A DNA stretch of 64,000 bases from Neoceratodus forsteri (GCA_016271365.2 JADMNL010000022.1:220820501-220884500), one strand, 5' to 3'. Shown: positions 23,547 to 35,074, numbered from the stretch's first letter. A program made the numbers and translations. The notes: generated by a model from the sequence alone, not told the origin.

Positions 23547-23883
23547 GTGTTTACTGAGCTGACAGGCCCTTGTGGAAAATTATGTCATTTGTGTTGAAAT
23601 TACATCAGTTCTGACCCAAGATTTATGCCAGTCACAAAAAGTCTGGGATATTTGACAAATTTGGTTGCCCTCACATTTGGGGGGAAAAAGGGATCATTTT
23701 TAAAATAGAAACTATTTATAATTGATCTTTATGGGGAAACCCACCATTCAGAGTTTTAGACCCAATACTCTGTTGTAATGGTGCTTTTGTGAAGCTATAG
23801 TACTCTAAAATATGGTTCCTTCTGTATATATATCTCCCTCTATATTTGATGCTAACGGTTTTGCAACTTTTTACTGTTTTCAG

Positions 23884-24482
23884 ACATCACTTGCCCAGCA
23901 CATAGTCATTATGAGCTCTGTGGTTCTACCTGCCCTCCAACTTGCGCTAACCTCACGTCATCAATGACCTGTGATACACCCTGTGAAGAAGGATGCCAGT
24001 GTGATGATGGATTCATGCTCAGCGGAACGGACTGCGTACCAGCAACTCAGTGTGGCTGCACATACAAAGACAGGTACTTCAAACCTGGCGAAACATTCAC
24101 AGAAGGAGACAGCTGTGAAAAATCATGCACATGTGATGGCTCCTCAGAGGCAGTTCACTGCTCGGATGCTACCTGTTCTCCAGGAGAGGCATGTGGCATT
24201 TCTGATGGAGTCTATGGCTGTTACAAGCTTCCTGATGGTGTCTGCTGGGTAGCTGGTGATCTCCATTATACCACCTTTGATGGTAGAACTTACAACTTCA
24301 ACGGCAAATGTTATTACACGTTCTCCGAACTTTACAACTCTTCTGGAACATCAGATTACTTCAGAATCGAGGTGAAGAATGACAAAAGGAATGATATGGA
24401 CCTGTCATTTACATCAGAAGTTTTTGTCCTCATATACAACACTAGCCTTCATTTTCTTGGACAAGAACCAGACACAGTCCAG
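23884..24482 (+). CDS. Exon 4: TIL plus Cys-rich linker plus first half of VWD (GDLH)
   Basis: The acceptor is TTTTCAG and the donor is GTAACA after GTCCAG; it starts with two bases of a shared codon and ends in phase 0. The TIL domain runs from ITCPAHSHYELCG to QCGC. The linker has KPGETFTEGDSC. The VWD starts VAGDLHYTTFDGRTYNFNG, with GDLH at 24255-24266. The Pro of the GDPH cleavage motif is Leu here, so acid or self-cleavage at an Asp-Pro bond is not possible at this site. There are NSS and NLT-type glycosylation sites. The length is 599 nt. Confidence 0.95.
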
Positions 24483-24589
24483 GTAACAAGATCAATATAT
24501 CAAAATATCATGCTTCATATATTATCTTTATGTTATTAAGATATCACTCTTTAGCAATAACAATGGAAAGGATAAGTGATATAGGCAGA

Positions 24590-24800
24590 AACATACACAG
24601 AAGCATATAAATTGATGGCAGAAAAAGACTGTATGAGCCATCATGTCTGCCCTGACCTCACCTATGCCATGTCAGTCTGGCACTGGATGAAACTAAGCTG
24701 AGCACTCTGTTAGCATTCCTGCTTCATTTCCTGCATGGCCCCCCTCCCACATATTATTTCCCTAACTCCCTGTAACTATCCCACCCTCTGTTAAATCCAT
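24590..24800 (-). mobile_element. CR1-type 3' tail
   Basis: GATGGCAGAAAAAGACTG and CCATCATGTCTGCCC match the CR1-type 3' end seen at 15445-15500 and 23.1 kb. Confidence 0.6.
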
Positions 24801-24816
24801 TTACTGTATATATTAT

Positions 24817-25085
24817 GGGGGCAATTTTCAGAAACTTGCATCCATTTTTCGGATGAGACTGACAAAAATCCATCATGGGAGTTAGACCATGAAAAGCTGG
24901 CCTAACTCCCAGGATGGAATTCTGCACTTGTGTCTGGAAAACAGACACAGTTCCTGCAGTTCTGGCAGAAATTGATGTAAACTGTTGGAATTGTCACAAA
25001 CACATCCAGAGTTCTGTGACTAGGACGCATCTGCATGGATGCAACTTGCCTTCGAAATATGGACACAAGTGCTGCTTCTGACTGT
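24817..25085. repeat. Interspersed GCATC-rich repeat
   Basis: It starts GGGGGCAATTTTCAGAAAC and has TTGCATCC and GGATGCAACTTG towards both ends. It is related to the pieces listed at 6.33 and 11.3 kb. Confidence 0.4.
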
Positions 25086-25610
25086 GAAAAAAATCACATC
25101 CTGTGTTGGTATTTGGCATACAGTTCTTGTGTTTCTTATGTTTAGAAATGTGACTTCTGGAGTTCTTTAAGGGAGAGTACTACGACGTGAAGCTGAGCAG
25201 TTCCGGGAGACCAACGACTTGAGAAGAAACTCTTAGAATCCTAAAGACACAGCAGCTATACAAAGAAGCATATTATAAATCATGTTGAAGATGTCCATAT
25301 TTAAAATCTGTAACTTACATAAAGGGAAAAGTTCTTAACCCTACCACCTGATGGATACGCCCTTGATTAGGGGTTTCACTTGAAAAAAACTGTTTACTAC
25401 CTTGCAGTATCTTTATATTACTTTGTAAAACCCCTGGTATGTAAAGAACGGCCACATTGTAGGCACCATTTTGGATATCAGTGCAGCGCAGCTCACTTGT
25501 ACACATTCAGTTCTGCTGAGCCATGCCAGACCATGCTGACACCTGAAATAGGGTTGTGCAACATGGTCATTGTTTACATACTGGGAGTGGGGGTTATAAA
25601 CTAATCTAAA

Positions 25611-25792
25611 GGAGGCAGTATAGCGCAATGGGTTAAGGCTCTGAGCTGCAGATCTGGAGACCTGGGGTTGAATCACACAGCCACCTAGGTGCATACTGTG
25701 TGATCCTGAGCAAGTCACTTAACTTCCTTGTGCTCCCAGTTTGCATCTGGAAACAAGCTTCGGCTTAGTGTGTTACTCCTGGTTAAACAATG
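25611..25792 (+). mobile_element. SINE-A copy (tRNA head, MIR/CORE-like body)
   Basis: It starts GGAGGCAGTATAGCGCAATG, has a B box GGGTTGAATCACA, a TGTGTGATCCTGAGCAAGTC body and a TTACTCCTGGTTAAACAA end, as in the copy at 15513-15716. Confidence 0.8.
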
Positions 25793-26459
25793 TTCCCTTT
25801 CCCCTTCCCTTCCTAAAGCTGCTGAAAGGTAATATTTTTTTTCCTAGTGAAACCCGGTATCAGCGGTTTATCCATCAGGTGGTAGGTCATTGCATTAAAT
25901 ATCATTTCCCTTTAAAGCAAAGGGGCTGGATTTTTAGATTGAGCGTAGAGAACTTGCAGCATCCTGAGGCTTGCACTGATACCTTTGACCTCCTAAAAGG
26001 GGGTCTAGGTATCATGTCTACTGTGAGTTGCGGCAAAATGGGAGCACTATAATAATGCACGCATCAACATATGATGCCAGTGTTATTTTACCCTTAACCA
26101 CTTAGGGCTGCCAGAACTGTGTCACAGCATATGAAAATAGCATTCAGACATTGTGTTGCATTATGCTGCTGCTGGCATAGCCCAAAATCCGGACCTGTGC
26201 CTTTAACATCACAACTGAGCATCTGGCTGATAATGTTTTACTTTGCAGTAAATTACAGGAAATCCCTGTCTAAGAACAAGACTATGCCAAAAGAACTTAG
26301 AACTTCAGCATTTTAGAACTGTTTGCATGGCACACAGTTTTCTGAGTATGATGGCAGTGGAATATTTATAATAAACAATCCAGATTGCCTAAGAATGATG
26401 CCATGATTCATAATAGCTGGAGCATGAAGTCATCAAGCAGGGTTTGGTCACGTTCAAAT

Positions 26460-26960
26460 CCTGCCGTAGACACAGGCCCCATATTCAAAGGCTCTGCTCA
26501 GCGCAACACGTGTTGCACTGCGCAAACCTGGAGAAACACCAGCTGTCGGGAGTGTGCCCATATTCAAAGGGCACAGATGCATGGTGCCGACCCAACAGTA
26601 CTGACACGCACAATATTGTGTTGTGCCTATGCAAATGGGGGGTCCCCCATTGCATATGCGGTGCAGCACAATATGGAAATGTTTCAGAAGCTCAAATGAG
26701 CCAATGGCAGCAGCGCAGAATTATGCTTCCAAAACCCTGCCCTAACTTGTGCACAACCCTGGCAGCCTACTATTTATGGCTGAACACCCTGGAGGATCTA
26801 AGGTCCCTCCTCAGCCCCGAACACAGTGAACAGTATATACATACCTCAATCCCCATATCCCTGGTGGTATAGCAGTCCCCCTCCCCATGTCTGATCACAG
26901 TTATATAAATGCATATCCTGGTTCCCATATCTCTGGTGGTATAGCTGTTCCCCCTTCCCA
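26460..26960. repeat. Composite repeat with two tRNA-like A boxes
   Basis: A CCCCATATTCAAAGG edge is followed by an AACACGTGTT palindrome, a second CCCATATTCAAAGG (26559) and then two TCYCTGGTGGTATAG blocks at 26858 and 26930. It resembles the region 30.1-30.75 kb in layout. Confidence 0.45.
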
Positions 26961-27039
26961 TCAGTCAGTCAGTTTCCATCTGTAATAACACATAACCATG
27001 TTCAATAAGGATATGTGATATGTGCACCCTAATGCCTGT

Positions 27040-27720
27040 CCTTACTGGATTACATCCATGGCCCCTTCCCACTGCCCTCCAAGAGTATGGAGCTTTACTC
27101 GGGGGGGGGGCAGAAGGTGGCAAGGGGTGGAGCTGTGCAGAACACTGAGCATCTGATTGCAGTTAATGCTATTTCTCCAACACCACAGTGCAGGCTTAGC
27201 CTTTTTACCGATCCCCCCACAGGCCCAGACACCTGGCACCCCAGGGACTTACCTCAATCCTGGTGCTTTCCCCACAGCTTACCCTCCTGGTGGGGGTCAA
27301 CAGTAGGCTTTGCCACCAATGAATGGATATGGTTCTGAGAGAGGGCCCTGTAGCTGGTGCAGATCTTGTGAGGGGTCAATGTCATCCTGCGCTGTACCCG
27401 GACATTTTCTACTTTTTCTTCCCTCAAGGAACAAACATGCAATGCCATCCAGACATACCTACATATGCTATGACATGTGGGATATAACCTGCTGCCATCC
27501 CTCCATGCCCCAAGTTACTGTCTCTGACAGCTTGCTTCTGAGCCTCTGTTAGAGGCCAAGCTGAGTGCCAGGATCTGCAGTCCTCCTTCCCCAGAGGAGG
27601 AAGCACTCTGCCTGGCATTCAGTCCTCCTCATTCAGCCACCCCAGCAAACTGAGTCCATTCCTAAACCTGAATCACTGGTGTGGCAGCAGGTAAGGCATA
27701 GTGCCTCTGTCCTCCATGCC
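27040..27720 (-). mobile_element. SINE-B family copy, minus strand
   Basis: 'CAAACTGAGTCCATTCCTAA' and 'CCTGAATCACTGGTGTGGCA' near 27648-27685 match the other heads. The low-coordinate limit is uncertain. Confidence 0.45.
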
Positions 27721-28600
27721 ACTGGGCCAGCACCGAGCATCCAAATGTATGCCTGGATTGGCACTGTAGTGGAGTCCCTGTTTTGGACAGAGTGAGGGAC
27801 CCTTGGATATAGCAGTCCTCCAAGAGCTGCCACTGCCCATATAGAACACCATCCATTTAGTTACCAAACTGGACCTTGCTAGAATGTCCCCCGGCCCTCC
27901 TGACCAACTCAGAGGACTGGGGTCATGGGGAGTGAAGGCTGATCAGGCCACTGGAGATGATCTGTAGTCAGGCAGAGGGATGCACGCAGTCAATATGGCA
28001 GGTCATACCCCGCATAGCATGCCCCCCCACAAGTATGCTGCACTGAGAAGATTACTGCATCAGGTGCTAGCATGCCTCAGTTCCTTGCCTACATCCAACC
28101 GTGCTGTCCAAATTACTTGCAAGTAGCTTGGGACTGGGTGCAGAGGGGGCATGCATTCAGCGCTGTGGATATGCTGAGGTTTCTGTATATGTGAGGGTAG
28201 GACCTTTACATGCCACCAGACTGTGCAGGAACCCTTCTGCTGAGTGCATTCTTTAGTGGATTGAGCACTGACTTCATATATGAAATAGGTACGGTAAGTA
28301 ATAAGTCATGACATGGTGTGCATTACAGGATTTCAATGCACACCTCAGGAGTGTAATAACGCATAAGGCTAAAGGTCAAGTGTCCTTACATTCCTAGGAA
28401 GTGCACTAAAATCCTATGAGGAACACCTTAGAGGGGCTCATTATAAGTAGGTTTTGTCTGGGGCGAATGAGATTCTGCACCTGACCATGCCTTTATATAG
28501 CTTTAATGCATGATCAGGTGATGTCTGTGAGCATTGCAATTCCAATTTTTTTCTTGCCATTTCATAAGGAATAATCATAAACATTTTAACATAACATAGC
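27721..28600. other. Intron sequence, nothing recognised
   Basis: No coding frame or bounded repeat was identified. Confidence 0.4.
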
Positions 28601-28606
28601 TGTGCA

Positions 28607-28913
28607 CATACCTCTCAACTGTCCTTGATTTTCAGGGTCATCCCTGATTTTGGCTCAGAATTTTCCTCTATCTCTCATAAAATTTGTGTTTTTGTGACTA
28701 AACCGAGGGAATTGTAAGCATAAAATAATGTCAAACATTAAAGTTACAGACTTATTCTTCATCAGAAAATGTATCTTACACTAATCCCCTTATTCTATCA
28801 ACTTTCTGAGTGAATATTCTCAATTGTTAAGATGTGTCCCTGATTGTGGGTCTTTGTCCCTGATTTTTTTAAGCTTTGTCCCTAATTTATGAGGCAAGAG
28901 GTTGAGAGGTATG
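28607..28913. mobile_element. hAT-like MITE with 8-bp target duplication
   Basis: Terminal inverted repeats are CATACCTCTCAAC (28607-28619) and GTTGAGAGGTATG (28901-28913). They are flanked by GCTGTGCA (28599-28606) and GCTATGCA (28914-28921), an 8-bp duplication with one change. An 8-bp duplication and CA...TG ends fit hAT. A partial relative lies at 53510-53615. Confidence 0.8.
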
Positions 28914-28983
28914 GCTATGCACTGTGACAAAACCCAAACATGTCAGAAAGAAAGGATTCACACTTGCAATTTTGTTTTGACAG

Positions 28984-29545
28984 GTTAATAATCTAACTGC
29001 AACACTTCCATTGAACTTAAGCAGTGGAAAAACAGTGGTCTACAAACAAGGAGATCAAACCATCCTCCGGACAAACTTCGGCTTGTCTTTGATATACCAC
29101 AGCAACAACTACCTTTCTATATCTGTCCCCTCACAATACCATGGAAGAACCATGGGTCTTTGTGGTAACTTCAACGGAGATGCTTCAGATGACTTTTTGA
29201 CCCATGCTGGTGTTTTAGTTAGCAATTCATTTGACTTTGCATCAGACTGGGAAGTTGATCACGGCATAGTCTGTGATCATGGCTGCAACCAGACTTGTCC
29301 AGTTTGTCAAGATCAAGCTAACTTTGAGTTGAATTCTTACTGCGGAATCATTAAAGATGTAAATGGTCCCTTAGGTGATTGCCACTCTAAGATTAACCCA
29401 GATCGCTATTTCAACAACTGTGTGCATGATGTTTGTCTGTCAGGAGAAAATCCCATTATTCTATGCCAGTCTATAATGACCTATGTAGTCAACTGTCAAG
29501 GAGCCAATATCACCATCGGAAACTGGCGGAATAATAGCTTCTGTC
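28984..29545 (+). CDS. Exon 5: second half of VWD plus C8
   Basis: The acceptor is TTTGACAG and the donor is GTAAGT after TTCTGTC (phase 1). It begins VNNLTATLPLNLSSGK and has MGLCGNFNGDASDDF at 29152 onward: the calcium loop is intact, while the first Cys of CGLCG is Met. C8 starts with CDHGCNQTCPVC and continues SYCG, DCHSK, NNCVHDVCLSGE, ILCQSIMTY, NC and SFC. Several Asn glycosylation sites are present (NLT, NQT, NIT, NNS). There is one open frame with no lesion. Confidence 0.95.
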
Positions 29546-30197
29546 GTAAGTAGTATTTTTGTTAAATAAAAAGGCAGATACTATAAATAAAACTGCAGTG
29601 GTTAGTGATTACAGAAATCATTTGCAATATTCTGTAGCTAATATATTTAAAATGCTAGTAAATGATAGCCCACTACAGGCTGTGCAGTGAGATGGATCTT
29701 CCTCCATGTCTGGGGTATGTTGTGAGTCATATTACAATGATTAACTTTTAAGTGTCTGAGAAGTTCAGTAAGATTTGGATTATTGCACATCCTTATGTTA
29801 TATTATCAAATGTATCTATAATCAGGGGTGGAGAGAATTTAAAATTTGCTGATGAGCTTTCTGTGTAACAGCAAGTTTGCCCTGGGAAATGTTCATAGAT
29901 AAACCTGGGTTTTCTGGCATGTTAAGTTTTTGATCCCTGGCAATCAACATCAGTCTAAAAACATACAGTTGTCAGCATTCAGCTTTAATTATAGCAAGTT
30001 GCTAACTCATTGCATAATGAGCTGATTTTTGGTTGTTGTTTTTTTGGAAAGGGGTTGCTTGTTTTCTTTTTTTTTTTTTTGTAAGGGTTGAATTTGTATG
30101 TAAATAAACATAATAGCCTGGATATTCAAACTGCGCCTGGAAAGGGCACAAGTGATTGCTCCACACAACTGAGATGTGTTGGAGTGCAAAAGTGTTA

Positions 30198-30238
30198 TAT
30201 TCAAATGAGATGTGCAATTGCACATCTCATCTGAATAT
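30198..30238. repeat. 41-bp near-perfect palindrome
   Basis: ATATTCAAATGAGATGTGCA is followed directly by its near reverse complement, with AATT at the centre and no spacer. Confidence 0.85.
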
Positions 30239-30524
30239 ATCAAAATATGAGAGTGGCACAAATGGAGGCCACTGAAGATGTACTGGTGCATCCTTCTGCA
30301 CAGTCTGAATGCCTGGAATGAGGATGCGTGGTGCATCTTGGGGATGCACCAAGCACAAATTCCAGATACCTGTATTCAGACTGCAGCATGCAAATGGGGC
30401 CATTAGGCATGGATGGTGCAAATGAGGCCATTTGCATGTCATAATGGCCCCAGTTGCATCTCCTCTGCAGGGATGGACCAGGGCAGGATTCACCCAGTGC
30501 CCTGCATGTATATAGCAACCCATG

Positions 30525-30745
30525 TCCCTGGTAGTCTAGTGGCTTCCCTCCCATCCTCAATCATAAAATACATGTAATCAACCCTTTTTCCCTGGTAGTT
30601 TAGTGGTACCCCCACATCCTCAAACATAAAATTAAATACAGCAATCCCTTTTTTCCTGGTAGTCTAGTGCCCCAGCCCTGAACACCATTTGCCACAAATC
30701 CAGAATACATTGTAGAACCCCTCCCTGGTAGTCCAGTGGCAGCCC
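30525..30745 (+). repeat. Tandem repeat of a tRNA-Glu-like 5' segment
   Basis: TCCCTGGTAGTCTAGTGG and close variants start at 30525, 30589, 30653 and 30722, spaced 64, 64 and 69 bp. The word matches the 5' part of vertebrate tRNA-Glu, which includes the A box. No B box or full cloverleaf follows. A related pair lies at 26858 and 26930. Confidence 0.7.
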
Positions 30746-31782
30746 CACCCCACACCCACTCAGGACTCCACAGACCACTCCACTCCCTCCATCCCAGCAG
30801 TAGCATATGGTCATCAGGCAGCAAAACCCACCCACACACCTTCACAGCTGCCTGCTGACTGTGCTGTCACAGAATGACAACTTACCGTATGTACTACAAT
30901 ATCATTGGGCGACCCTGTCAACCAGTGGACTTGCAGTGTGTACTGTAGGCTTTCATTCACAAAGTTTTCTTGTCTTGAGGGTTCTAGAGCCCTGAGAAAG
31001 CATGGGTCTCATGCGAAAACATTTGGCTTTTGTGGGGAGGGGCATTTGGAGTTACGTGTCAGTGCCAGAATCAAAGCTTTTGAATGTTTATCCTGCTGCA
31101 TCTGCTTCTTACCTTATGCTGGGACAGTGACGGTGAAGCCATTCTTACCGTCTGCTTTTGTGAGTACCATATTTTTGTTTGGCTCCATCTTGATTGCTTT
31201 TTGGAGCCGCTCTTCTGTAAAACGTTTTTAAAGTTAGAGTAATGTCAGTGCTGCTAAGAGCAATCACTCAAAGCCACAACATGTGTCAAATCCATACTAA
31301 GCTGAGTCAAAAAATGTTTTTTTTTTTCAAAGTTTATCCTGAAACATTGTAGGCTTTTTAAGAAGACACTAGCACTTATGTGTTTACAGTTCATCATATT
31401 GGTGCTTTGGTAATCTAATTATATGGAAATAAAATAATCAGCCATGCTTGGGTTAGAGCCACAGATAGTAACTCAACCCCCGGTTATGCCTCAGTGCATA
31501 ATAAAGTGGCGTCCTCTTAAATGCATACCCTATTTGCCCATTCTGAGTATGCATGTAAGTGGATATGCATTGAAGCAGCAGTATTTGCTAGTCAATAAAA
31601 AATTTCATCATACAGTTTTTTAGCAAAATTGTATCTTTTATCTCAACTCAATATTACTTTGAAAAATTTAGGGTCCCAATTTGTCTTTATAAATATGACC
31701 ACTGCTATTAAAACAGGATCACTGTTCTCTAGACTTCCTCTGGTCTGGCTTCTTGTCTATACATGGCATCCCAGTTATCTAT

Positions 31783-31829
31783 TTGTGACATCAAATTAAT
31801 TCCCACGGCAACAGATTGTGATGTCACAA
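31783..31829. repeat. Interspersed hairpin repeat (second copy)
   Basis: TTGTGACATCA (31783-31793) faces TGTGATGTCACAA (31817-31829) across a loop with GGCAACAGAT, as at 19293-19339. Confidence 0.65.
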
Positions 31830-31947
31830 GTGGAGCATTAAGATGTTAGGTGTAAACAAGATGAAATCTGAGGGGTAGGGAGCAGGGATTCAGGTTAATG
31901 CATACCTATGGAGATAAGAGAAATTATATTCAGAAGATACACACAAT

Positions 31948-32348
31948 CAGTGTTGGGTAAGTTACTTTTTCTATTACTTTCTATTACATTTGGAAACTTG
32001 TTCCAGGAAGCTCTGTGCAGTCACTAGCAAGGATGGAGAAGTACTAGAAAAAGTAATACACCTTACAATTATAGTTACTTATTTCTTTTAATACAAAACA
32101 ATACAAAAATAATAAATAACCATAACAGATTACATGTTTTGAAAGTAATAGGTTAGTTACTTTCAAATAAATGTAATCAGTTACAGTTAAGTATTTCTTT
32201 TGTATAAAAAGACATAAGTCAATGTAGCTGTAAGGTGTATTACATTTTCCAGTACTTCTCCATCCTTGCTAGTGACTGCACAGAGCTTTCTGGAACAAGT
32301 TTTCAAAAGTAATAGAAAGTAACAGAAAAAGTAACTTACCCAACACCG
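31948..32348. mobile_element. hAT-like palindromic MITE, 401 bp
   Basis: The ends are CAGTGTTGGGTAAGTTAC and GTAACTTACCCAACACCG. The flanks are CACACAAT (31940-31947) and CATGCAAT (32349-32356), an 8-bp duplication with two changes. The two halves are largely reverse complements; for example GCAGTCACTAGCAAGGATGG at about 32016 matches its complement near 32265-32284. It has no coding capacity. Confidence 0.85.
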
Positions 32349-32487
32349 CATGCAATTTATAAAATGGCTTGGATCAAGTGAGAAATCTGGCCAAAACTGG
32401 TCACATGACCATGCATTTATTTCAAATACTATACCACATGATTCAGATTTTACTCTCTGTTTTTGTTTCCTTTTTGTTACTCTTAAA

Positions 32488-32590
32488 ACCATTTTATAAG
32501 TACAATAACACACTTCAGGGTGTGTAGCAATACCATAAAATACTTCACTTCCCAAGTGGTTGAAGGCACTTGGCTGTGCCTCGTGCATCA
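32488..32590. repeat. Relative of the 11.1-kb foldback
   Basis: CCATTTTATAAGTACAATAA and CACACTTCAGGGTGTG parallel CCATTTTATAAGTGGAATAA and CACTCCGAGGTGTG at 11101. Only part of the element is recognisable. Confidence 0.55.
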
Positions 32591-32793
32591 CAATCCACCT
32601 TTTGTGTGGTAATTAAACATTACCACAACTTGCTGTGTGTTATTGCTTGCATAATCTTATGTTCCAAAATATTATGAGGTGGACTTTTTTTTTCTGTGCC
32701 TACCCCAACTGCCTGAGAAATCTGTGGCTTTTTTAGAAAAACTCTGTCTTTCCTGTTATTTTAACAGCAGTATATCACATTCTGTATTTTCAG

Positions 32794-32993
32794 CTTTGCA
32801 ATGTCCTGAAAATAGTCACTATGAACTATGTGGAAATCCCTGCCAGGATTCTTGTGTGCCTTCTGCACTTGGGGATTACTGTACTGGAGCATGCGCAGAA
32901 GGATGCTACTGTAACGAAGGATATAAGCAAAGTGGCACATTCTGTGTCCCTCAGCAGAAGTGTGGCTGTATGTACAATGGCTTGTACTACCAG
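32794..32993 (+). CDS. Exon 6: TIL domain of the last module
   Basis: The acceptor is TATTTTCAG and the donor is GTAAGA after TACCAG. Two bases complete the codon shared with exon 5, and the end is phase 0. It encodes a TIL domain: LQCPENSHYELCG, NPCQDSC, GACAEGCYCNEGY, SGTFCVP, KCGCMYNGLYYQ. In the two earlier modules the same segment is fused to the VWD first half in one exon. Here a 5.6-kb intron separates them. Exons 6 and 7 together are 593 nt, the same length as exon 2. Confidence 0.95.
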
Positions 32994-33059
32994 GTAAGAA
33001 GCATAGTCTTCATTACATGAGACTAATCATACAAAAAAAATGTATCCATTTGCCTGAAG

Positions 33060-34020
33060 CAGTTTCTTATTAGTGTAGCATAACAAACATACATATGTTT
33101 CTAATTCTCACCCGGTGCTGCACCCATGCTGGTTGTCTTGTCACACAAAGCAAAATTCAAACTGTTATTAATGTCCATGAAGTCTATGTAGGTACTCCAT
33201 ACTGGCACACTATCAGAGTATCTACTACATGATATACTATATTGATGTGTATTTCTGTGTAACAATATATTGAACACATATATATATATATATACTGTGT
33301 AAGTATGTTAACCAGATTGTAAAAGCTTTCATTTATAGGTTTTTAGCTCTAATAATTTAAATGTTAGTCCTTGTAAAGGTACTTACTTTAGAAAACTCTA
33401 ACTTTTCAACCATGAGGGCTAGAAACAAATCTTTTAAGGAAAGTTTGGAGGCAAGAAGATAAAGTTACATTATTTTGACACACTCTGTATGTATTAATAT
33501 ACTGAAAATGTACTTTTGCCATATTGATATCTAAAAATGCATTTTTCTATATCAATGCATATCCATGTATGTATATTGAAATATCAGTCATGTATCAGTA
33601 TGGTGTAACTAGTTGACCTGACTCTAAGTTTTCATTTACAAAAAATAAGTTCAAGCTATAATAGTTCAAATGTCAGCCATTTTGAAAGATAATTTCTAAA
33701 GATGATTTCTATAAAAATTGCTAACCTATGAACCATAAAGGTGTGAAACTTTATTTATTTAAATGAGCGCACGTAGCCATATCAGTTAGGTATATCCTGT
33801 TGGCAGACTCTCAGGGCAGCATTTTCAAAAGGCTCTGCCCAAGATGCATTAGACACGATTTTTAAGGCAGAAATGCACCCCAACCTGCAAGACCATTGAT
33901 TAGATGTCCTAACAGCATTCAACTCGCTTGTCCAAAATGAGCACTATTTGTAAGTTGTGTCTGATTTGGACACAATTGCATCTGTTTTCTCCAACAAATT
34001 GTGACTTTTTGTTGTAAAAT
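33060..34020. other. AT-rich intron sequence
   Basis: AT run near 33278-33294. A GGGCAGCATTTTCAAAAGGC edge at about 33813 belongs to the GCATC-rich repeat group. No gene was seen. Confidence 0.4.
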
Positions 34021-34029
34021 ATATGGATT

Positions 34030-34865
34030 TTCTTTTTGTTTTAACTAAGTAAACGTTATTAAAATAATTTAAGAAAAACAGGCAATTGTAACAACAATAA
34101 AAACAAAGAACAACTTCAAAGTAACAGATCATAATACCAGTACATATAACGTTACCTCTATGAAAAAAAGATTCAACATTTATAAAAGAGAAAACAGTAA
34201 CACAGTAAACATTATAAGAACCATAACAACCATCAACTTAAAAATATATCCCGGAAACTGAACAACAAGTACTCTGAGAAATACAAAATTGAAAGAAGGC
34301 CATTGTGGAATAACTAGCTAACAATATAAATAGCAACCCCCTCCCCATGAGAACAAATTTAGTAGCCAAATAACTAGCAGAAACACATATTTGCACCACA
34401 AAAAAACATTGATACCATCAGGTATACTTGGTCATAATTATCTAAAAATTTATCAAATGAAGGAGGAGGACCATCAGGCTTAAAATGAGCTAAGATAATT
34501 ACAACAATGTGTAAAGAGTTTGCCATTCAGAACGATAAGCTTTGTTCTTGTGCTGAATGCTGGCAAGCGTATGTTCAATACGAAATGCCTCAAGCATGGC
34601 CGCTAGCCTTTCATTATATGAAGGCAGATGATTGTCTGACCAGGTTCTCACTATGATCTTTTTAGCAACAGATACAGTTTCTGAAAATAGCAGCAGGGCT
34701 GCCGAGATGCAAGTGGATGGACGTAGGCACAGTATGCATTTGCATTTGCAACCAACTATTTTAAAATACCCTTCCCCGCCACTGTTTAAAAACTGTGAGC
34801 ACAAACCAATATAGTAAAGAACATTTTTAGTATATAAATTTAGTAAAAGTGCATTTGCTGTATAA
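34030..34865 (-). mobile_element. Tx1/L1-type LINE, ORF2 C-terminus
   Basis: A minus-strand frame (34870-34499) carries AKKIIVRTW, LPSYNERLAAM, RIEHTLA and a final KAYRSEWQTLY. This pattern is the C-terminal end of L1-like ORF2 proteins (KK-I-L--W then W--F/Y). A 3' untranslated part runs on to about 34030. Confidence 0.6.
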
Positions 34866-35074
34866 ATCAATACATTTCAAATATATCAACAGGAATAATC
34901 AGCCCTGACTCCAAGCTTTCTTAAAAAAAAAAAACTTATGCGCTCTAATGGTTGAAAAATAGACCTTTCTAAAAATAAAGTAGTTTATGTGAGGAGGTCT
35001 AACTATGGAAACATAAGGGAAAGGACCTTACTGCTCTTATTTTTATTCAAAATTGGAACTTGGTCAGCATGGCT

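Larger units (their letters stand above)
18779..23883. other. Intron 3
   Basis: Donor GTGAGT; acceptor TTTTCAG. It contains a hairpin repeat at 19293-19339, SINE-B copies in both orientations (19.88-20.65 kb), about 2.4 kb in which nothing was recognised (20.65-23.08 kb), a CR1 tail (23.09-23.29 kb) and a GT microsatellite. Confidence 0.85.
24483..28983. other. Intron 4
   Basis: Donor GTAACA; acceptor TTTGACAG. It contains a CR1 tail, a GCATC-rich repeat, a SINE-A copy, a composite repeat with tRNA-like A boxes (26.46-26.96 kb), a SINE-B copy (27.0-27.72 kb) and a hAT-like MITE (28607-28913). Confidence 0.85.
29546..32793. other. Intron 5
   Basis: Donor GTAAGT; acceptor TATTTTCAG. It contains the palindrome at 30198-30238, the A-box-like tandem repeat at 30525-30745, a hairpin repeat at 31783-31829, a hAT-like palindromic element at 31948-32348 and a family member of the 11.1-kb foldback at about 32488-32590. 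Confidence 0.85.

Noticed and set aside
23355..23562. Several overlapping Cys-Val and His-Thr open frames
   Set aside because: They are translations of a GT microsatellite on both strands, not genes.
30525..30745. Functional tRNA-Glu genes
   Set aside because: Only the 5' segment is present; no B box, anticodon arm or acceptor closure follows.
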